Shown: piece after piece, positions 9,217 through 18,932 of the stretch | How positions within the stretch are numbered: position 1 is the first letter of the stretch | Layout: each line of letters begins with the position of its first letter | Assembly (NCBI GenBank): GCA_035415725.1 | Contig: DAOOGN010000004.1 | Coordinates: 34,327-98,326 of the forward strand | DNA length: 64,000 nucleotides | Source: DSWT01 sp035415725 | GTDB taxonomy: Bacteria; Chloroflexota; Anaerolineae; B4-G1; SLSP01 | Direction: 5' to 3' | Made by a program: the position numbers and the translations under genes | The notes under the pieces: model-generated | What the model was told of the DNA's origin: nothing | The model's input: only the letters and a program-made list of their open reading frames with translations | Database searches by the model: none

Positions 9217-10368
9217 TCAGGGTTTTACATAAGGGATCAAGCGAAAAGTCGTCGTCAAAGGCGTGCTTCCCTCCAGGGTTAAACTCACCGTGTACGTCCC
9301 TCCCGGCAAGAAAGGCGCACGCGGAACGCCGGTGATGCTGTCCCATACGGTTCCCGCCCCGCCAACGCCGGCCCACGCGCCACTTGCCTCGCGCACAAGC
9401 TGCCCATTCCGATACCACGCACTCTTCCACGATGTATTGGAGGATAGATTCTCACAGCGGGTCCCCACGTAGAGCGCCTGCGAGTACCATTCAAAGCTGT
9501 CCTTAGGCAGATAAGGTTCGCCCTCCGGCGTCAGACCGGCGGCAGCAAAAAGCGGCGTGCACACCAGAGGCAACGGCGTCGGTGTGGCGGTCGGCGCCAC
9601 CGTCGACGTGGGAGTTGGCGGCAACGGCGTCGGTGCAGCCCCCACGGCGAAAGTATCACGGTGATACACGTGGCCCAGCATCGTCAGTTCGGCCTCATAC
9701 ACACCATCTTCCAACACGGCCCCATCCTTGCGGTAACACGGAATAGCTTCCACGCCGGATGTCTGCGGCAATGTAGCGTCGTGCGTGCAGATGAGTTCCC
9801 CATGGTGGCGGACGGCGACCCAATACGGCGTACCGAGGCAGGCATTGGCGTAGGTATAACGGAGATAAAAATGCCGGACACCGGCATCGAGCTGCTCCAC
9901 GGCGGGGCCGGTCGGCGTCATCGCCAGCGAGAACGCCGTAATGGCAGCAGCATCTTCGTCAATGGTGAAGGTATGCGCGACTGCTGGCTCGTTGCCCATC
10001 CGCAAGGTCAGCCGATAGCGTCCAGGCGGCAACGCCGTATTGTTGGGGAAAGGAACCACAAGCTCTTTCATCGCCGGCTGCCATTCGCCCTGGTTGAGCA
10101 ACGTCGCGTCATTCTCTGCACTCAACTCCCAATGCACCGTGACGTCATCCGCCCACGGGCCAGTGACCTGCGGTACAAAGCGGACCTGCGTTGCAATCTG
10201 GCAGAGACTCGTTGGTGCAACTACAAAAGTGACCTGCGGCGGCGTAGAGGACGTACCCCCCGCCGGTAATCCAGAGGTCGGCGCGCAGGCGACGAGCGTC
10301 CCGCCGAGGCCGCAGGCGATAATAACCAGAATCCTGCTTACAAGGTGGTTTTTGAATCGAGAACCCAT
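9217..10368 (-). CDS. Secreted lipoprotein with Pro/Thr-rich linker
   Basis: 383 residues from the ATG at 10368; longer starts would overlap the upstream gene more deeply. A basic N-terminus, a hydrophobic stretch and LVACAP form a lipobox with Cys near residue 28. Two beta-rich domains follow, each containing a phrase like PGRYRLTLRM or GGTYTVSLTLEG, which suggests Ig-like folds. They flank a linker of Pro/Thr repeats (PTPLPPTPTSTVAPTATPTP). Such linkers are common in Chloroflexota surface proteins. It overlaps the TPR gene by 31 bases. It is probably anchored outside the cytoplasmic membrane; the ligand is unknown. Confidence 0.75.
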   Translation of the reverse strand: MGSRFKNHLVSRILVIIACGLGGTLVACAPTSGLPAGGTSSTPPQVTFVVAPTSLCQIATQVRFVPQVTGPWADDVTVHWELSAENDATLLNQGEWQPAMKELVVPFPNNTALPPGRYRLTLRMGNEPAVAHTFTIDEDAAAITAFSLAMTPTGPAVEQLDAGVRHFYLRYTYANACLGTPYWVAVRHHGELICTHDATLPQTSGVEAIPCYRKDGAVLEDGVYEAELTMLGHVYHRDTFAVGAAPTPLPPTPTSTVAPTATPTPLPLVCTPLFAAAGLTPEGEPYLPKDSFEWYSQALYVGTRCENLSSNTSWKSAWYRNGQLVREASGAWAGVGGAGTVWDSITGVPRAPFLPGGTYTVSLTLEGSTPLTTTFRLIPYVKP

Positions 10369-10787
10369 TCGCTCAACTCCCGGATCATAGACTCGGCGTG
10401 TTCGCGCCAATAAGGATGCACGCCCACGGCAAGATAGCCCTGAAAATCGGCAATCGCTTCGGCATATTCCCGTAACTGTTGATGCGCGATGGCGCGGTTG
10501 AACTGCGCCTCGTCAAGATGGGGATCGAGGTCCATCGCCCGCGTGAGATCGTGGATGGCTTTACGCGGGTGATCCAATTCGCGCCAGTAGAGGATGCCGC
10601 GATCCAGGTAGACCTGGGCGAAGTCCGGTTTCCATTTTACGGCGTGATTGAACGCTTCCACAGCCGCTTCGTATTCCCAACGCGAACCATAGCTGTTGCC
10701 GACGTAGCGATGGACGACGCCGATCCAGTAATACCCATACGCCACCAGGAATTTGTACCCTTCACGGAGTTTGCCCCGGAGTTTCAT
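10338..10787 (-). CDS. TPR-repeat protein
   Basis: 149 residues carrying about three tetratricopeptide repeats, for example AVEAFNHAVKWKPDFAQVYL and AIHDLTRAMDLDPHLDEAQF, with the usual Ala/Pro spacing. TPR units mediate protein-protein contacts. The start codon overlaps the stop of the GT4 gene as ATGA (10784-10787) and the end overlaps the lipoprotein start, so the three are translationally coupled. This implies a shared job, perhaps assembly of a cell-surface component, which is inference from the gene order only. Confidence 0.75.
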   Translation of the reverse strand: MKLRGKLREGYKFLVAYGYYWIGVVHRYVGNSYGSRWEYEAAVEAFNHAVKWKPDFAQVYLDRGILYWRELDHPRKAIHDLTRAMDLDPHLDEAQFNRAIAHQQLREYAEAIADFQGYLAVGVHPYWREHAESMIRELSEWVLDSKTTL

Positions 10788-11887
10788 GTCAGCATCTCCC
10801 TGTAGACGGCGACGGTTTCCTGAGCGATCCGTTGGTGGGTAAACTGCGCCAGGACTCGCGCCCGTCCACGCGCCTTCAGTTCATGGCGCAACGCCGGTGC
10901 CGCCATCAGGCGCTCCAAAATGGCACGCAGCGCAGTGACATCGTTCTCCGGGAAGGTCAACCCTGCCTCACCGATCACGTGGGGGATTTCGCCGGCATTC
11001 GTCCCCACGACGACCACGCCGCACGCCATTGCTTCCACCAGCACCCGTCCAAATTGCTCGGTCCAGTTCGACTGCGTCCGTGAGGGCAGGACGAGGACAT
11101 CGAGGGTGCGATAAAACGCGGGCATCTCTGTGGAAGGAAGCGGCGGACGGAAGGCGACGCGCTCCGTCAGGCCACTCTCCGCAACCAGCCCGCGCAAGTG
11201 ACTTTCCTCGGGGCCGCTGCCCTGGATGGTGACGCGCCACGCCCCCTTCAGCCCGGCCAGTGCCTGTAACAACACGTCCACGCCTTTCTCCGGCACGAGC
11301 CGCCCCACATAAGCGATATGCAGTCCTTCTGCGTCGTGAGGGGCATCCGGTGGAAAAAAAATTTCCGGGTCCACGCCAAACTGGGGGATAACGGCCAGCG
11401 GCCCGGCGTAACCTTTTTGCCGCCATACGGCGGCGGCAGACTGACTTCCGGCCAGCGCATAATCGACGTGCCGCAGATTGTACTGTTCCATCCACGAAAA
11501 AGGCGGGGGATAACGGCGCAGCAGGTTTTGCCATGAAAACCAGAGGGTTTTGGCCCCGTAACGGCGGGCCAGAAGGTTGGCGTGATAGGTCGCCAGGTTG
11601 TAAGGCTCCTCGTCGATGTGAACGATGTCCGGGCGAACATCACGCAGCCGGCGCCCCAACGTGGGATAGAAATGCAGGTGAAACTGACCATTGAACGCCA
11701 ACGGCAGCACCTCCAGACGATAACCGCGCGTGTATGCTCTTTCCAGCCACATCACTCCGCGCTCATCCTTCCAGGAAGGTGGTGTTGCGACCACCAACGT
11801 CATCTCCGGTGCGCACACTGCCAGCTCCTCCAACTTGCGCTGGTAAGTTCCCACGATGCACGCCTTGGAGAGCATAAGGACTCGCAA
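10784..11887 (-). CDS. GT4 family glycosyltransferase
   Basis: About 367 residues with a GT-B fold. The C-terminal half shows IAYVGRLVPEKGVDVLLQAL, then VLVLPSRTQSNWTEQFGRVLVEAMACGVVVV in pieces typical of GT4 (the E-x7-E nucleotide-sugar motif). The start is taken as TTG 11887, because GGAGG sits five bases upstream and the next residues RVLMLSKACIVGTYQRKLEEL make a normal GT4 beginning. A longer frame to 11980 runs into family A repeat sequence and has a non-native N-terminus. It is the first gene of the minus-strand operon ending at 8449. It transfers a sugar from an NDP-sugar; donor and acceptor are unknown. Confidence 0.85.
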   Translation of the reverse strand: MRVLMLSKACIVGTYQRKLEELAVCAPEMTLVVATPPSWKDERGVMWLERAYTRGYRLEVLPLAFNGQFHLHFYPTLGRRLRDVRPDIVHIDEEPYNLATYHANLLARRYGAKTLWFSWQNLLRRYPPPFSWMEQYNLRHVDYALAGSQSAAAVWRQKGYAGPLAVIPQFGVDPEIFFPPDAPHDAEGLHIAYVGRLVPEKGVDVLLQALAGLKGAWRVTIQGSGPEESHLRGLVAESGLTERVAFRPPLPSTEMPAFYRTLDVLVLPSRTQSNWTEQFGRVLVEAMACGVVVVGTNAGEIPHVIGEAGLTFPENDVTALRAILERLMAAPALRHELKARGRARVLAQFTHQRIAQETVAVYREMLT

Positions 11888-11958
11888 ACCATCCTCCGAC
11901 CATAGTGACGAATTGAACGCCTCAACAAGTTGAACGGGTACAAGACAGATTATTGGAA

Positions 11959-12233
11959 AATATCTATTCGGGCCAGTCAACTTGGTGAAACAATTTCTTC
12001 CCTATACCAGGTTTGGCGTGGATTTCGGTATGCCTGGTGCTTGTGGATGACGAGATATTCGTGTTTCTATAAGCCCATCCCTCCTGCCCCTCTTCCGCCC
12101 CCTTCTCCCCCGCTTGCGGGGGAGAAGGGGGTGGGGGGATGAGAGGGTCAGCGCCTATAGCCGCAGTGTCAACCCATGAGGCACCATCCCCAAAGTCCCG
12201 TTCGCCACCTGGCAAGGGCGGCTGAATAGTTAC
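11959..12233 (+). repeat. Family A repeat, full-length copy A1
   Basis: Begins TATCTATTCGGGCCAGTCAA and ends GCTGAATAGTTAC, the two imperfectly inverted ends of family A. Inside are the conserved blocks CTATACCAGGTTTGGCG, GTGTTTCTATAAGCCCATCC, a C/G hairpin (CCCCCGC, TTGC, GGGGG) and CCATCCCCAAAGTCCCGTTC. Its left end overlaps the region upstream of the GT4 gene. Confidence 0.85.
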
Positions 12234-12295
12234 CATTACTGTTAGTATAGCCCAACTATGACAGGTGGCAATGCCGTTGACAAGGCGACAAGGGA

Positions 12296-12323
12296 TTGAC
12301 AACAAATCTTTATCCGTTATACT
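12296..12323 (+). promoter_or_regulatory. Strong sigma70 promoter of the IclR-ABC operon
   Basis: TTGACA (12296-12301), 16-bp spacer, TATACT (12318-12323). It lies about 40 bases before the start of the regulator gene. A second TTGACA is at 12277-12282. No TPP riboswitch could be recognised in the leader, although the downstream transporter resembles thiamine-precursor systems. Confidence 0.7.
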
Positions 12324-12364
12324 GGAACTATATCCATTCAAACGGAATTCAGGTGAGATGAACG

Positions 12365-13540
12365 ATGAATAATCCACACAACGTTCCGGCCTCGCTCCGC
12401 ACGCTGCGCCTCCTGGAAGCGCTGGCCGCCGAACCGGGGGGAATGACCTCCGGCCAGTTGGCCGCCGCCCTGGACATTCCACACAGCGCGCTCCACGCCC
12501 TGCTCAACACGCTCAAAAAGACGGGGTACATCGTCCAGGCGGGGAGCCGGCAACCCTATCACGTCGGACCACGCACCCAGGCCCTCGGCCAGCCCCGTCT
12601 ACCGGGCACTAACGCCCTCATGATGGCTTTCTACGAGGAGACGGCGCGCCGACAGCCCCAAGAGACGCTCGCGCTGGCCAGGCTCGATGACGCCGATATG
12701 GTCATTCTGGCCGAAGCGCCATCTGCACAGGCCGTCCGTTGTGCTATCCCCGTCGGGCAGCGGAGCGCCGCCATCGCCCATCCGGCCGGCTGGGTGCTCC
12801 TGGCCGGTCTCGTCGAAACCGCTCTGGAACGCGCGCTGGCGTCATATCCAGAGAACGCGCGCGAGCCGGTCGAACGCGCGCGTCGTCAGACGTCGGCTTG
12901 CTGCATCGACGAAGACGTTGTAACGCTGGCCGTGCCGGTCTGCCCCGATGGTCAACGTCCCGAAGCCGCCCTGCTGACGAGCATCCCGGCTTTCCGTTGG
13001 GATGCAGCCGACGAAGAAGCGTTGCTAGGCGACTTGCGCGAAATGGCCGCCCGCCTCTCCTATCGCCTTGGCGCGCTCACCTACACCCCCTACGGCGCGC
13101 CTGCATTGCCTCCTCATGGAACGAGCGTTGCTATGCCTGAAGCAGAACTGCGCGCGTTTTTGGATGGCCCCTGGGCCGCGCGGCTGGCCTGCATCCGGCC
13201 CGATGGATCGCCCCATGTCGTGCCCGTCTGGTACGAGTGGCGCGACGCCACCTTTTTCATTGCCGCCTGGCCCGGCTCCCTGTGGGCGGACTTTGTCACG
13301 CAGAACCCGGCGGTGGCCCTCAGCATTGATGAACCGTGGCCGCCCATGCGTCGCATCCTGGTGCGGGGGCAGGCACAGCCGCTCCTATCGGCCAGCATCC
13401 CCGGCGGCATTGCTGGCCTGTGTACGCGGATTCATGCCCGCTATCTCGGCGCGCCGCCGTCCGGTGACGTTCCTCCGGCGGCGTGGAAAGCGTTCCGCAT
13501 CCCCCCGGCGAAGATGATTGCCCAGCGGGAACAGCTATGA
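12365..13540 (+). CDS. IclR-type HTH fused to PPOX (split-barrel flavin/F420-type) domain
   Basis: 391 residues. Residues 1-80 read as an IclR winged helix (RTLRLLEALAAEPGGMTSGQ, then LNTLKKTGYIV), about 85-230 as an IclR-like effector region, and about 257-390 as a pyridoxamine-phosphate-oxidase-like split barrel (LACIRPDGSPHVVPVWYEW). IclR proteins normally stop at about 250 residues, so the second half is an extra domain. Its stop overlaps the ABC ATPase start as ATGA, so it is the first gene of a four-gene operon and probably regulates it in response to a small ligand. A related stand-alone PPOX protein is at 45114-45542. Confidence 0.8.
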   Translation: MNNPHNVPASLRTLRLLEALAAEPGGMTSGQLAAALDIPHSALHALLNTLKKTGYIVQAGSRQPYHVGPRTQALGQPRLPGTNALMMAFYEETARRQPQETLALARLDDADMVILAEAPSAQAVRCAIPVGQRSAAIAHPAGWVLLAGLVETALERALASYPENAREPVERARRQTSACCIDEDVVTLAVPVCPDGQRPEAALLTSIPAFRWDAADEEALLGDLREMAARLSYRLGALTYTPYGAPALPPHGTSVAMPEAELRAFLDGPWAARLACIRPDGSPHVVPVWYEWRDATFFIAAWPGSLWADFVTQNPAVALSIDEPWPPMRRILVRGQAQPLLSASIPGGIAGLCTRIHARYLGAPPSGDVPPAAWKAFRIPPAKMIAQREQL

Positions 13541-14295
13541 ACGTTGCCCTGCGCGGCGTCGCCAAGACCTTCAACGGCGTCCAGACGCCTCTTGTGGCGC
13601 TCAATCCCATCACCCTGGATGTGGCGACGGGTGAATTCGTCTGTATTATCGGCCCCAGTGGTTGCGGCAAATCGACGTTGCTGCGGCTTATCGCCGACCA
13701 GCTTTCGCCGACGGCAGGCGCTATCCGCCTGGACGACGCCCCGCCTGCGGTGGCACGTCAGGCCCAACAGATCGCGTGGATGGCGCAAAATCCGGCCCTG
13801 CTTCCCTGGCAGACGGTCCTGGATAACGTGCGACTGCCGCAGCGCATCAACCGGCGCGGGCGACATCCGGCACTCGATCCCACAGACTTGCTCCGTGTGG
13901 TCAGACTGGCGGACTTCGCCCGGGCTTATCCCGGCGCTCTCTCCGGGGGAATGCAACAGCGGGTCGCCCTGGCCCGCACTCTGGCGACGGGCGCCCCGCT
14001 CTGGCTGATGGACGAACCGTTCGCCGCACTGGATGAGCTGACCCGCGAGACGTTGGCCGACGAAGTCCTGCGTCTCTGGCACACCTTCCGTCCGACGGTG
14101 CTTTGGGTCACACACAACATCGCCGAAGCCGCGCGCCTGGCCGACCGCGTCGTCGTGATGAGTGCGCGGCCCGGCTGTATCCGGGATACGGTCGCCATCA
14201 CGCCGCCCCGTCCCCGCGACGAAACCGCGCCGGAAACCGTTGCCATCATCCGCCGTCTGCGAGCTGTGCTGCGCAAGAGCATGACCACGGCTTGA
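13537..14295 (+). CDS. ABC transporter ATPase, SsuB/TauB/ThiZ type
   Basis: 252 residues. Walker A GPSGCGKST, Q-loop AWMAQNPALLPWQ, signature LSGGMQQRVALARTL, Walker B LWLMDEPFAALD and switch His in VTHNIAEA are all present. ATG 13537 overlaps the previous stop by four bases, so the upstream in-frame ATG at 13483 is rejected. It is the cytoplasmic engine for the permease and binding protein downstream. The LLPW motif near the Q-loop is typical of the nitrate/sulfonate/taurine/HMP branch. Confidence 0.92.
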   Translation: MNVALRGVAKTFNGVQTPLVALNPITLDVATGEFVCIIGPSGCGKSTLLRLIADQLSPTAGAIRLDDAPPAVARQAQQIAWMAQNPALLPWQTVLDNVRLPQRINRRGRHPALDPTDLLRVVRLADFARAYPGALSGGMQQRVALARTLATGAPLWLMDEPFAALDELTRETLADEVLRLWHTFRPTVLWVTHNIAEAARLADRVVVMSARPGCIRDTVAITPPRPRDETAPETVAIIRRLRAVLRKSMTTA

Positions 14296-14316
14296 AGGAT
14301 TAAGAGGAACGCAGAA

Positions 14317-15104
14317 GTGCATGAGAGGTCTGCCCCCACACTGAAACGGGATGTGATTTCCGCCGCCGGAATTATCGGACTGACACTGCTGGCCTGGGAG
14401 ATCGCGGTGCGGTTCAATCACACGCCGATCTATATCCTGCCGCCGCCGTCGGCGATTGCCGGCAAGTTCTGGCGGAACGCGGGTTACCTCCTCGCCGCCG
14501 CGGGGGTCACGCTAGGCGAAGCCCTCGGTGGATTACTGCTCGGCCTGACCGTCGGCATCGTGGTCGCGGCGCTCATCACCTTCTGGACGAATCTGGAACG
14601 CGGTATGCTGGCGCTGTCCATCCTGGTCAAGGCCACGCCGATAGTCGCCATTGCCCCGCTGCTCACCCTTTGGTTGGGTTTCGGCCCACTGCCCAAGGTG
14701 ATCGTCACCGCACTGCTCACCTTCTTTCCGGTGTTGATCAACGTTCACAGCGGCCTGCATGCCGTGGATGAGGCGGCGCTGGCGCTGTTCCACTCACTGA
14801 ATGCCGGGCGGTGGGAACTGTTCCGTTACGCTCGCTGGCCCTCAACGCTGCCGTACCTGTTTGCCGCCCTCAAAGTCGTTGCACCGCTCGCCGTGACCGG
14901 TGCCGTCGTCGCCGAGTGGGCCGGCGCGTCGGCGGGCCTGGGCCGCGCGATGTGGCTGGCCTACGCCGACTTAAACTTGCCGCTGCTCTTCGCCGCCGTC
15001 TTTTGCTCGGCGGTGATGGGCGTGGGGTTATACGTTTTGGTGGTGGTGCTGGAAAAACGGGTGATCTTTTGGCGTTGGAACGTTCAAACGAGAGGGGGAG
15101 AGAT

Positions 15105-15108
<4 letters not shown>
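14317..15108 (+). CDS. ABC transporter permease, SsuC/ThiX type
   Basis: 263 residues, GTG start. A BPD_transp_1 permease with about six helices. It contains the EAA loop around residues 150-170, where DEAALALFHSLNAGRWELFR takes the place of the classical EAA-x3-G motif and contacts the ATPase. It is located 21 bases after the ATPase and overlaps the binding-protein gene as ATGA (15105-15108). It forms the membrane channel of the NMT1-type importer. Confidence 0.9.
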
Positions 15109-16097
<989 letters not shown>

Positions 16098-16236
16098 ACC
16101 GCCTTAAATGCTGGCGCAGAAAACATATACTCATAGCCAATAGGGACTGATTCGCTTTTGAATTTTGACGTGGAGCATCGTCACGCGAGAAAATGCCAAA
16201 CGATTTTCGATTCATCGAGAGCAAGATGCAAAAGAG

Positions 16237-16482
16237 GTATCTATTCAGGCCAGTCAATCTGGCGAAGCCATTTGTTCTCTATACCAGGTTTTGCGCGGAT
16301 TTTGGTATGCAAAGTGCGCGTGGATGACGCGATAGGCGTGTTTCTACAAGCTCATCCCCCTTTTCCTCCGCTTGCGGGGTAGAAGGGGGCTGGGGGGATG
16401 AGAGAGTCAGCGCCGATGGCCGAAGTGTCAAACCATCCCCAAAGTCCCATTCGCTACCTGGCAGGGGCGGCTGAATAGTTAC
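16237..16482 (+). repeat. Family A repeat, full-length copy A2
   Basis: 246 bp from GTATCTATTCAGGCCAGTCA to GCGGCTGAATAGTTAC, the best-preserved copy seen. It contains TATACCAGGTTTTGCGCGG, GTGTTTCTACAAGCTCATCC, a short C/G hairpin, then CCATCCCCAAAGTCCCATTC. It lies between the binding-protein gene and a toxin-antitoxin-like pair. The rest of 16098-16666 shows no gene. Confidence 0.9.
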
Positions 16483-16666
16483 CTTTTCGGAATAGATTGG
16501 GCAGATGAAGCGGATTTTTGCTTGGATGATAACATCTATCTGCTCAATCGGTTTTAGCTGCTGCTGATATAGCATGCGCCTGGTATAATCCGGCAATAGA
16601 TAACCAAGCCAGGGGAATTATCGTCAGCGGGGAACAAATGACCTGCTGCTTTACCCATCCAATCAT

Positions 16667-16978
16667 TCAATAGCTTAACGGCAGATAAGCTATCTGATCC
16701 TGGTACATTGTTGCGTCTGAAACATCCCAGATCAGCCAAAGCTCATCAACGGTATCACCAATGCCCATATTGGGGTTCAATTCCAAGATACCCGGAATAT
16801 GCCTATCCTCCGCCAGAAAGTTGGACAGATGAACCGGCATATATTTACGATTATTCGTGACCAACATAAAGCTGTGCGTCTCACACCAACCCAAGACTTC
16901 AGGATCTGGTGTACCACGTGGTGGCGCTCCCGGCATACCCACCAGCCAAATAACCATAGCAGGTTCGCGCCTCAGCAA
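16667..16978 (-). CDS. DUF5615-like PIN-fold toxin, unusual start
   Basis: 103 residues from a TTG. It matches the DUF5615 (COG4634-type) putative nuclease pattern: PDPEVLGWCETHSFMLVTNN, then HIPGILELNPN. The family's first acidic motif, LLDENVDP, is encoded just upstream in the same frame (16979-17020), but that frame begins straight after a TAG and contains no ATG, GTG or TTG before 16978. So either translation starts at a rare codon or by coupling inside the antitoxin gene, or the gene has lost its start and is decaying. It follows the DUF433 gene, as is usual for this pair. Confidence 0.6.
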   Translation of the reverse strand: MLRREPAMVIWLVGMPGAPPRGTPDPEVLGWCETHSFMLVTNNRKYMPVHLSNFLAEDRHIPGILELNPNMGIGDTVDELWLIWDVSDATMYQDQIAYLPLSY

Positions 16979-16997
16979 CTCACGGCGATAAATCGGA

Positions 16998-17366
16998 TCA
17001 ACGTTCTCGTCGAGTAGGTACTATATAAGGCTCACGTGGCTCTCCCAGAGCGTACTGATAACTACGTCGTGCATCACGTAGTTGGCCTACAAAAGGTGGA
17101 AGAGAACGACTCTGAGCCTCACGCATGGTCTGTCCCCACTCTAACCAGTCGGCAAGATAAGCCTCGACTTGCTCACGGTTATGCAAGTAATACAAAATCG
17201 TGGCGTAGATTTGTTCTAACGTCAGCGCAGGCAACTGTTGGTGAATTGCCTCTGGCGTCTGCTCACGATAAATGTACTCATACAAAACTGATTCAATACC
17301 CACACGCGTGTTTTTAAGCCGGATATCGTCATCGGCTAAAAAATCAAAGTAATCTTCTAATTGCAT
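16998..17366 (-). CDS. DUF433 antitoxin-like DNA-binding protein
   Basis: 122 residues from ATG 17366, with GAGGAGATAAG upstream. MQLEDYFDFLADDDIRLKNT followed by TRVGIESVLYEYIYREQTPE and LTLEQIYATILYYLHNREQV is the DUF433 winged/HTH pattern found as antitoxin to DUF5615 nucleases. A longer frame to 17402 reads into family A repeat copy A3 and is rejected. The gene's stop lies inside the region encoding the toxin's N-terminal motif, so the two genes overlap. It likely autoregulates the pair. Confidence 0.75.
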   Translation of the reverse strand: MQLEDYFDFLADDDIRLKNTRVGIESVLYEYIYREQTPEAIHQQLPALTLEQIYATILYYLHNREQVEAYLADWLEWGQTMREAQSRSLPPFVGQLRDARRSYQYALGEPREPYIVPTRRER

Positions 17367-17381
17367 GCTGCTTATCTCCTC

Positions 17382-17426
17382 GTATCTATTCAGGCCAGTC
17401 AATCTGGCGAAGCCATTTGTTCTCTA
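17382..17426 (+). repeat. Family A repeat, left-end fragment A3
   Basis: GTATCTATTCAGGCCAGTCA through AGCCATTTGTTCTCT matches the first 45 bases of copy A2 and then stops. It sits 16 bases upstream of the DUF433 start codon. Confidence 0.8.
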
Positions 17427-17467
17427 AGTTGGGGACTCCCCACGACCTGAAGTTCTCCGCCAGGCTG

Positions 17468-18730
17468 CTAGATGACAGTGTTATCAGGAATGACGGCGCC
17501 CTTGGGAACGACGACGATCCCCTCGCGCACCACGTAATTGTCGGTTTCTTCGTTCGGCGCGTCCAGGTGACTGCGGATGACAACGTTGCACCCGATGCGC
17601 GCGTTCTTGTCCAGGATGGCATCTTCAATGACGCTGCCATGGCCTACCCCGATGTCGGGCAGGCCGAGGCGCTGATTTTCATCCTTCTGCGCCAGTGACT
17701 CGAAATCATCGGCCCCCATCATCACCACGCGGTGCAAGTGCGTGCCGCTGCTGACGATGCTGCGCAGTCCAATGACGCTGTCGGAAACAGCCGCGTGATC
17801 CAGTCGGCATCCGGGGGCGATCCACACGCGCATCAGACTTGAATCAATGACCTGGCTACAAGGGAGAAACCGGGCGCGCGTATAAATAGGCCATTCCGCC
17901 GCGAAAAAATCGAAGGGCGGATTCGGGCCGGTGAGGGCCAGGTTTACTTCGTAGAAGGCGCGAATCGTGCCGATGTCTTCCCAATAACCCTCGAAAGGAT
18001 AGGCGAAGACGCGCAGTCCCTTGTCAATCGCTGCCGGGATAATGTTCCGACCAAAATCATCGCCTGGCTCGGTGCGCAATATATCCACCAGTGTTTTGGT
18101 ACGAAAGACGTAAATACCCATCGAAGCCATATAGGGATTATCCCCCTCCAGGCTTGCCAGGCCCTCCAACTGATCCAGCGAAGGCTTTTCCTTAAATTTG
18201 TGAATCCGCCCTTCCTTGTCTGCCTGCAAGATGCCCAGACTCGAGGCTGCATCGGCTTTGACGGGTTTGACCGCTATCGTGATATCCGCCTCGTGCAAAC
18301 CGTGGAAGCGGACGAATTCGCTGTAATCCATCCGATAGAGATGATCGCCGGCGAGGATCAAAATGTCACGGGGACTTGGCACCTGCAGTTGATAGAGTTG
18401 CTTGCGCAGGGCGTCCGCCGTCCCCTGGTACCAGGATTCGCTCACTGGCGTCTGTTCCGCTGCCAAAATCCGCACCCATCCGCCGGAGAAGTTGTCGAAC
18501 TGGTAAGTGCGCACAACGTGACGATGCAAGGAAACGGAGTTGTATTGCGTGAGCACGTAAATACGATTTACGCCGGAGTTAATACAATTGCTGATGGGAA
18601 TGTCAATCAACCGGTAATAGCCCGCCAATGGCACGGCAGGCTTGGCACGCAGTTTGGTCAATGGATACAGTCTGGTTCCTGCACCCCCGCCCATAATCAC
18701 CGCCAGGACGTCCTTCATAAAGCTCAACAT
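17468..18730 (-). CDS. glgC: Glucose-1-phosphate adenylyltransferase
   Basis: 420 residues, the normal length. The N-terminal nucleotidyltransferase domain opens VLAVIMGGGAGTRLYPLT and contains KPAVPLAGYYRLIDIPISNC, WYQGTADA, ILILAGDHLYRMDY and FKEKP, all typical of GlgC. The C-terminal part is the left-handed beta-helix (IGLRSIVSSGTHLHRVVMMG). It makes ADP-glucose for glycogen synthesis and is expected to be allosterically controlled. ATG 18730 follows a GGGGGA-type site; an upstream frame extension to 18814 crosses the promoter. No other glg gene is in view. Confidence 0.95.
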   Translation of the reverse strand: MLSFMKDVLAVIMGGGAGTRLYPLTKLRAKPAVPLAGYYRLIDIPISNCINSGVNRIYVLTQYNSVSLHRHVVRTYQFDNFSGGWVRILAAEQTPVSESWYQGTADALRKQLYQLQVPSPRDILILAGDHLYRMDYSEFVRFHGLHEADITIAVKPVKADAASSLGILQADKEGRIHKFKEKPSLDQLEGLASLEGDNPYMASMGIYVFRTKTLVDILRTEPGDDFGRNIIPAAIDKGLRVFAYPFEGYWEDIGTIRAFYEVNLALTGPNPPFDFFAAEWPIYTRARFLPCSQVIDSSLMRVWIAPGCRLDHAAVSDSVIGLRSIVSSGTHLHRVVMMGADDFESLAQKDENQRLGLPDIGVGHGSVIEDAILDKNARIGCNVVIRSHLDAPNEETDNYVVREGIVVVPKGAVIPDNTVI

Positions 18731-18772
18731 GGCAGTCCCCCTTTGACGTAGAGTATCAAGGTTATGTTCTAT

Positions 18773-18801
18773 ATTATAGTAACAGGCGCGGAATAACGCA
18801 A
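18773..18801 (-). promoter_or_regulatory. Predicted sigma70 promoter of glgC
   Basis: On the minus strand: TTGCGT (18801-18796), a 17-bp spacer, TATAAT (18778-18773). It is 43 bases upstream of the glgC ATG. Confidence 0.6.
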
Positions 18802-18932
18802 CACACATTTGCAATCCCTTCTATGGAACATTGGCCAGCGCATTGCCGTTTCGCCCATTTGTTGTATTCTCTGGCTTGGTAAATCCCATAAATCGGTTTT
18901 CAGCATCGGTAACACCAGGTTGTTGTAAGCAG

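Noticed and set aside
12234..12364. TPP riboswitch upstream of the NMT1-type operon
   Set aside because: No thi-box-like conserved bases were found between the promoter and the first gene.
14811..15104. N-terminal extension of the substrate-binding protein
   Set aside because: It overlaps the permease in another frame; ATG 15105 has a lipoprotein signal and the ATGA overlap.
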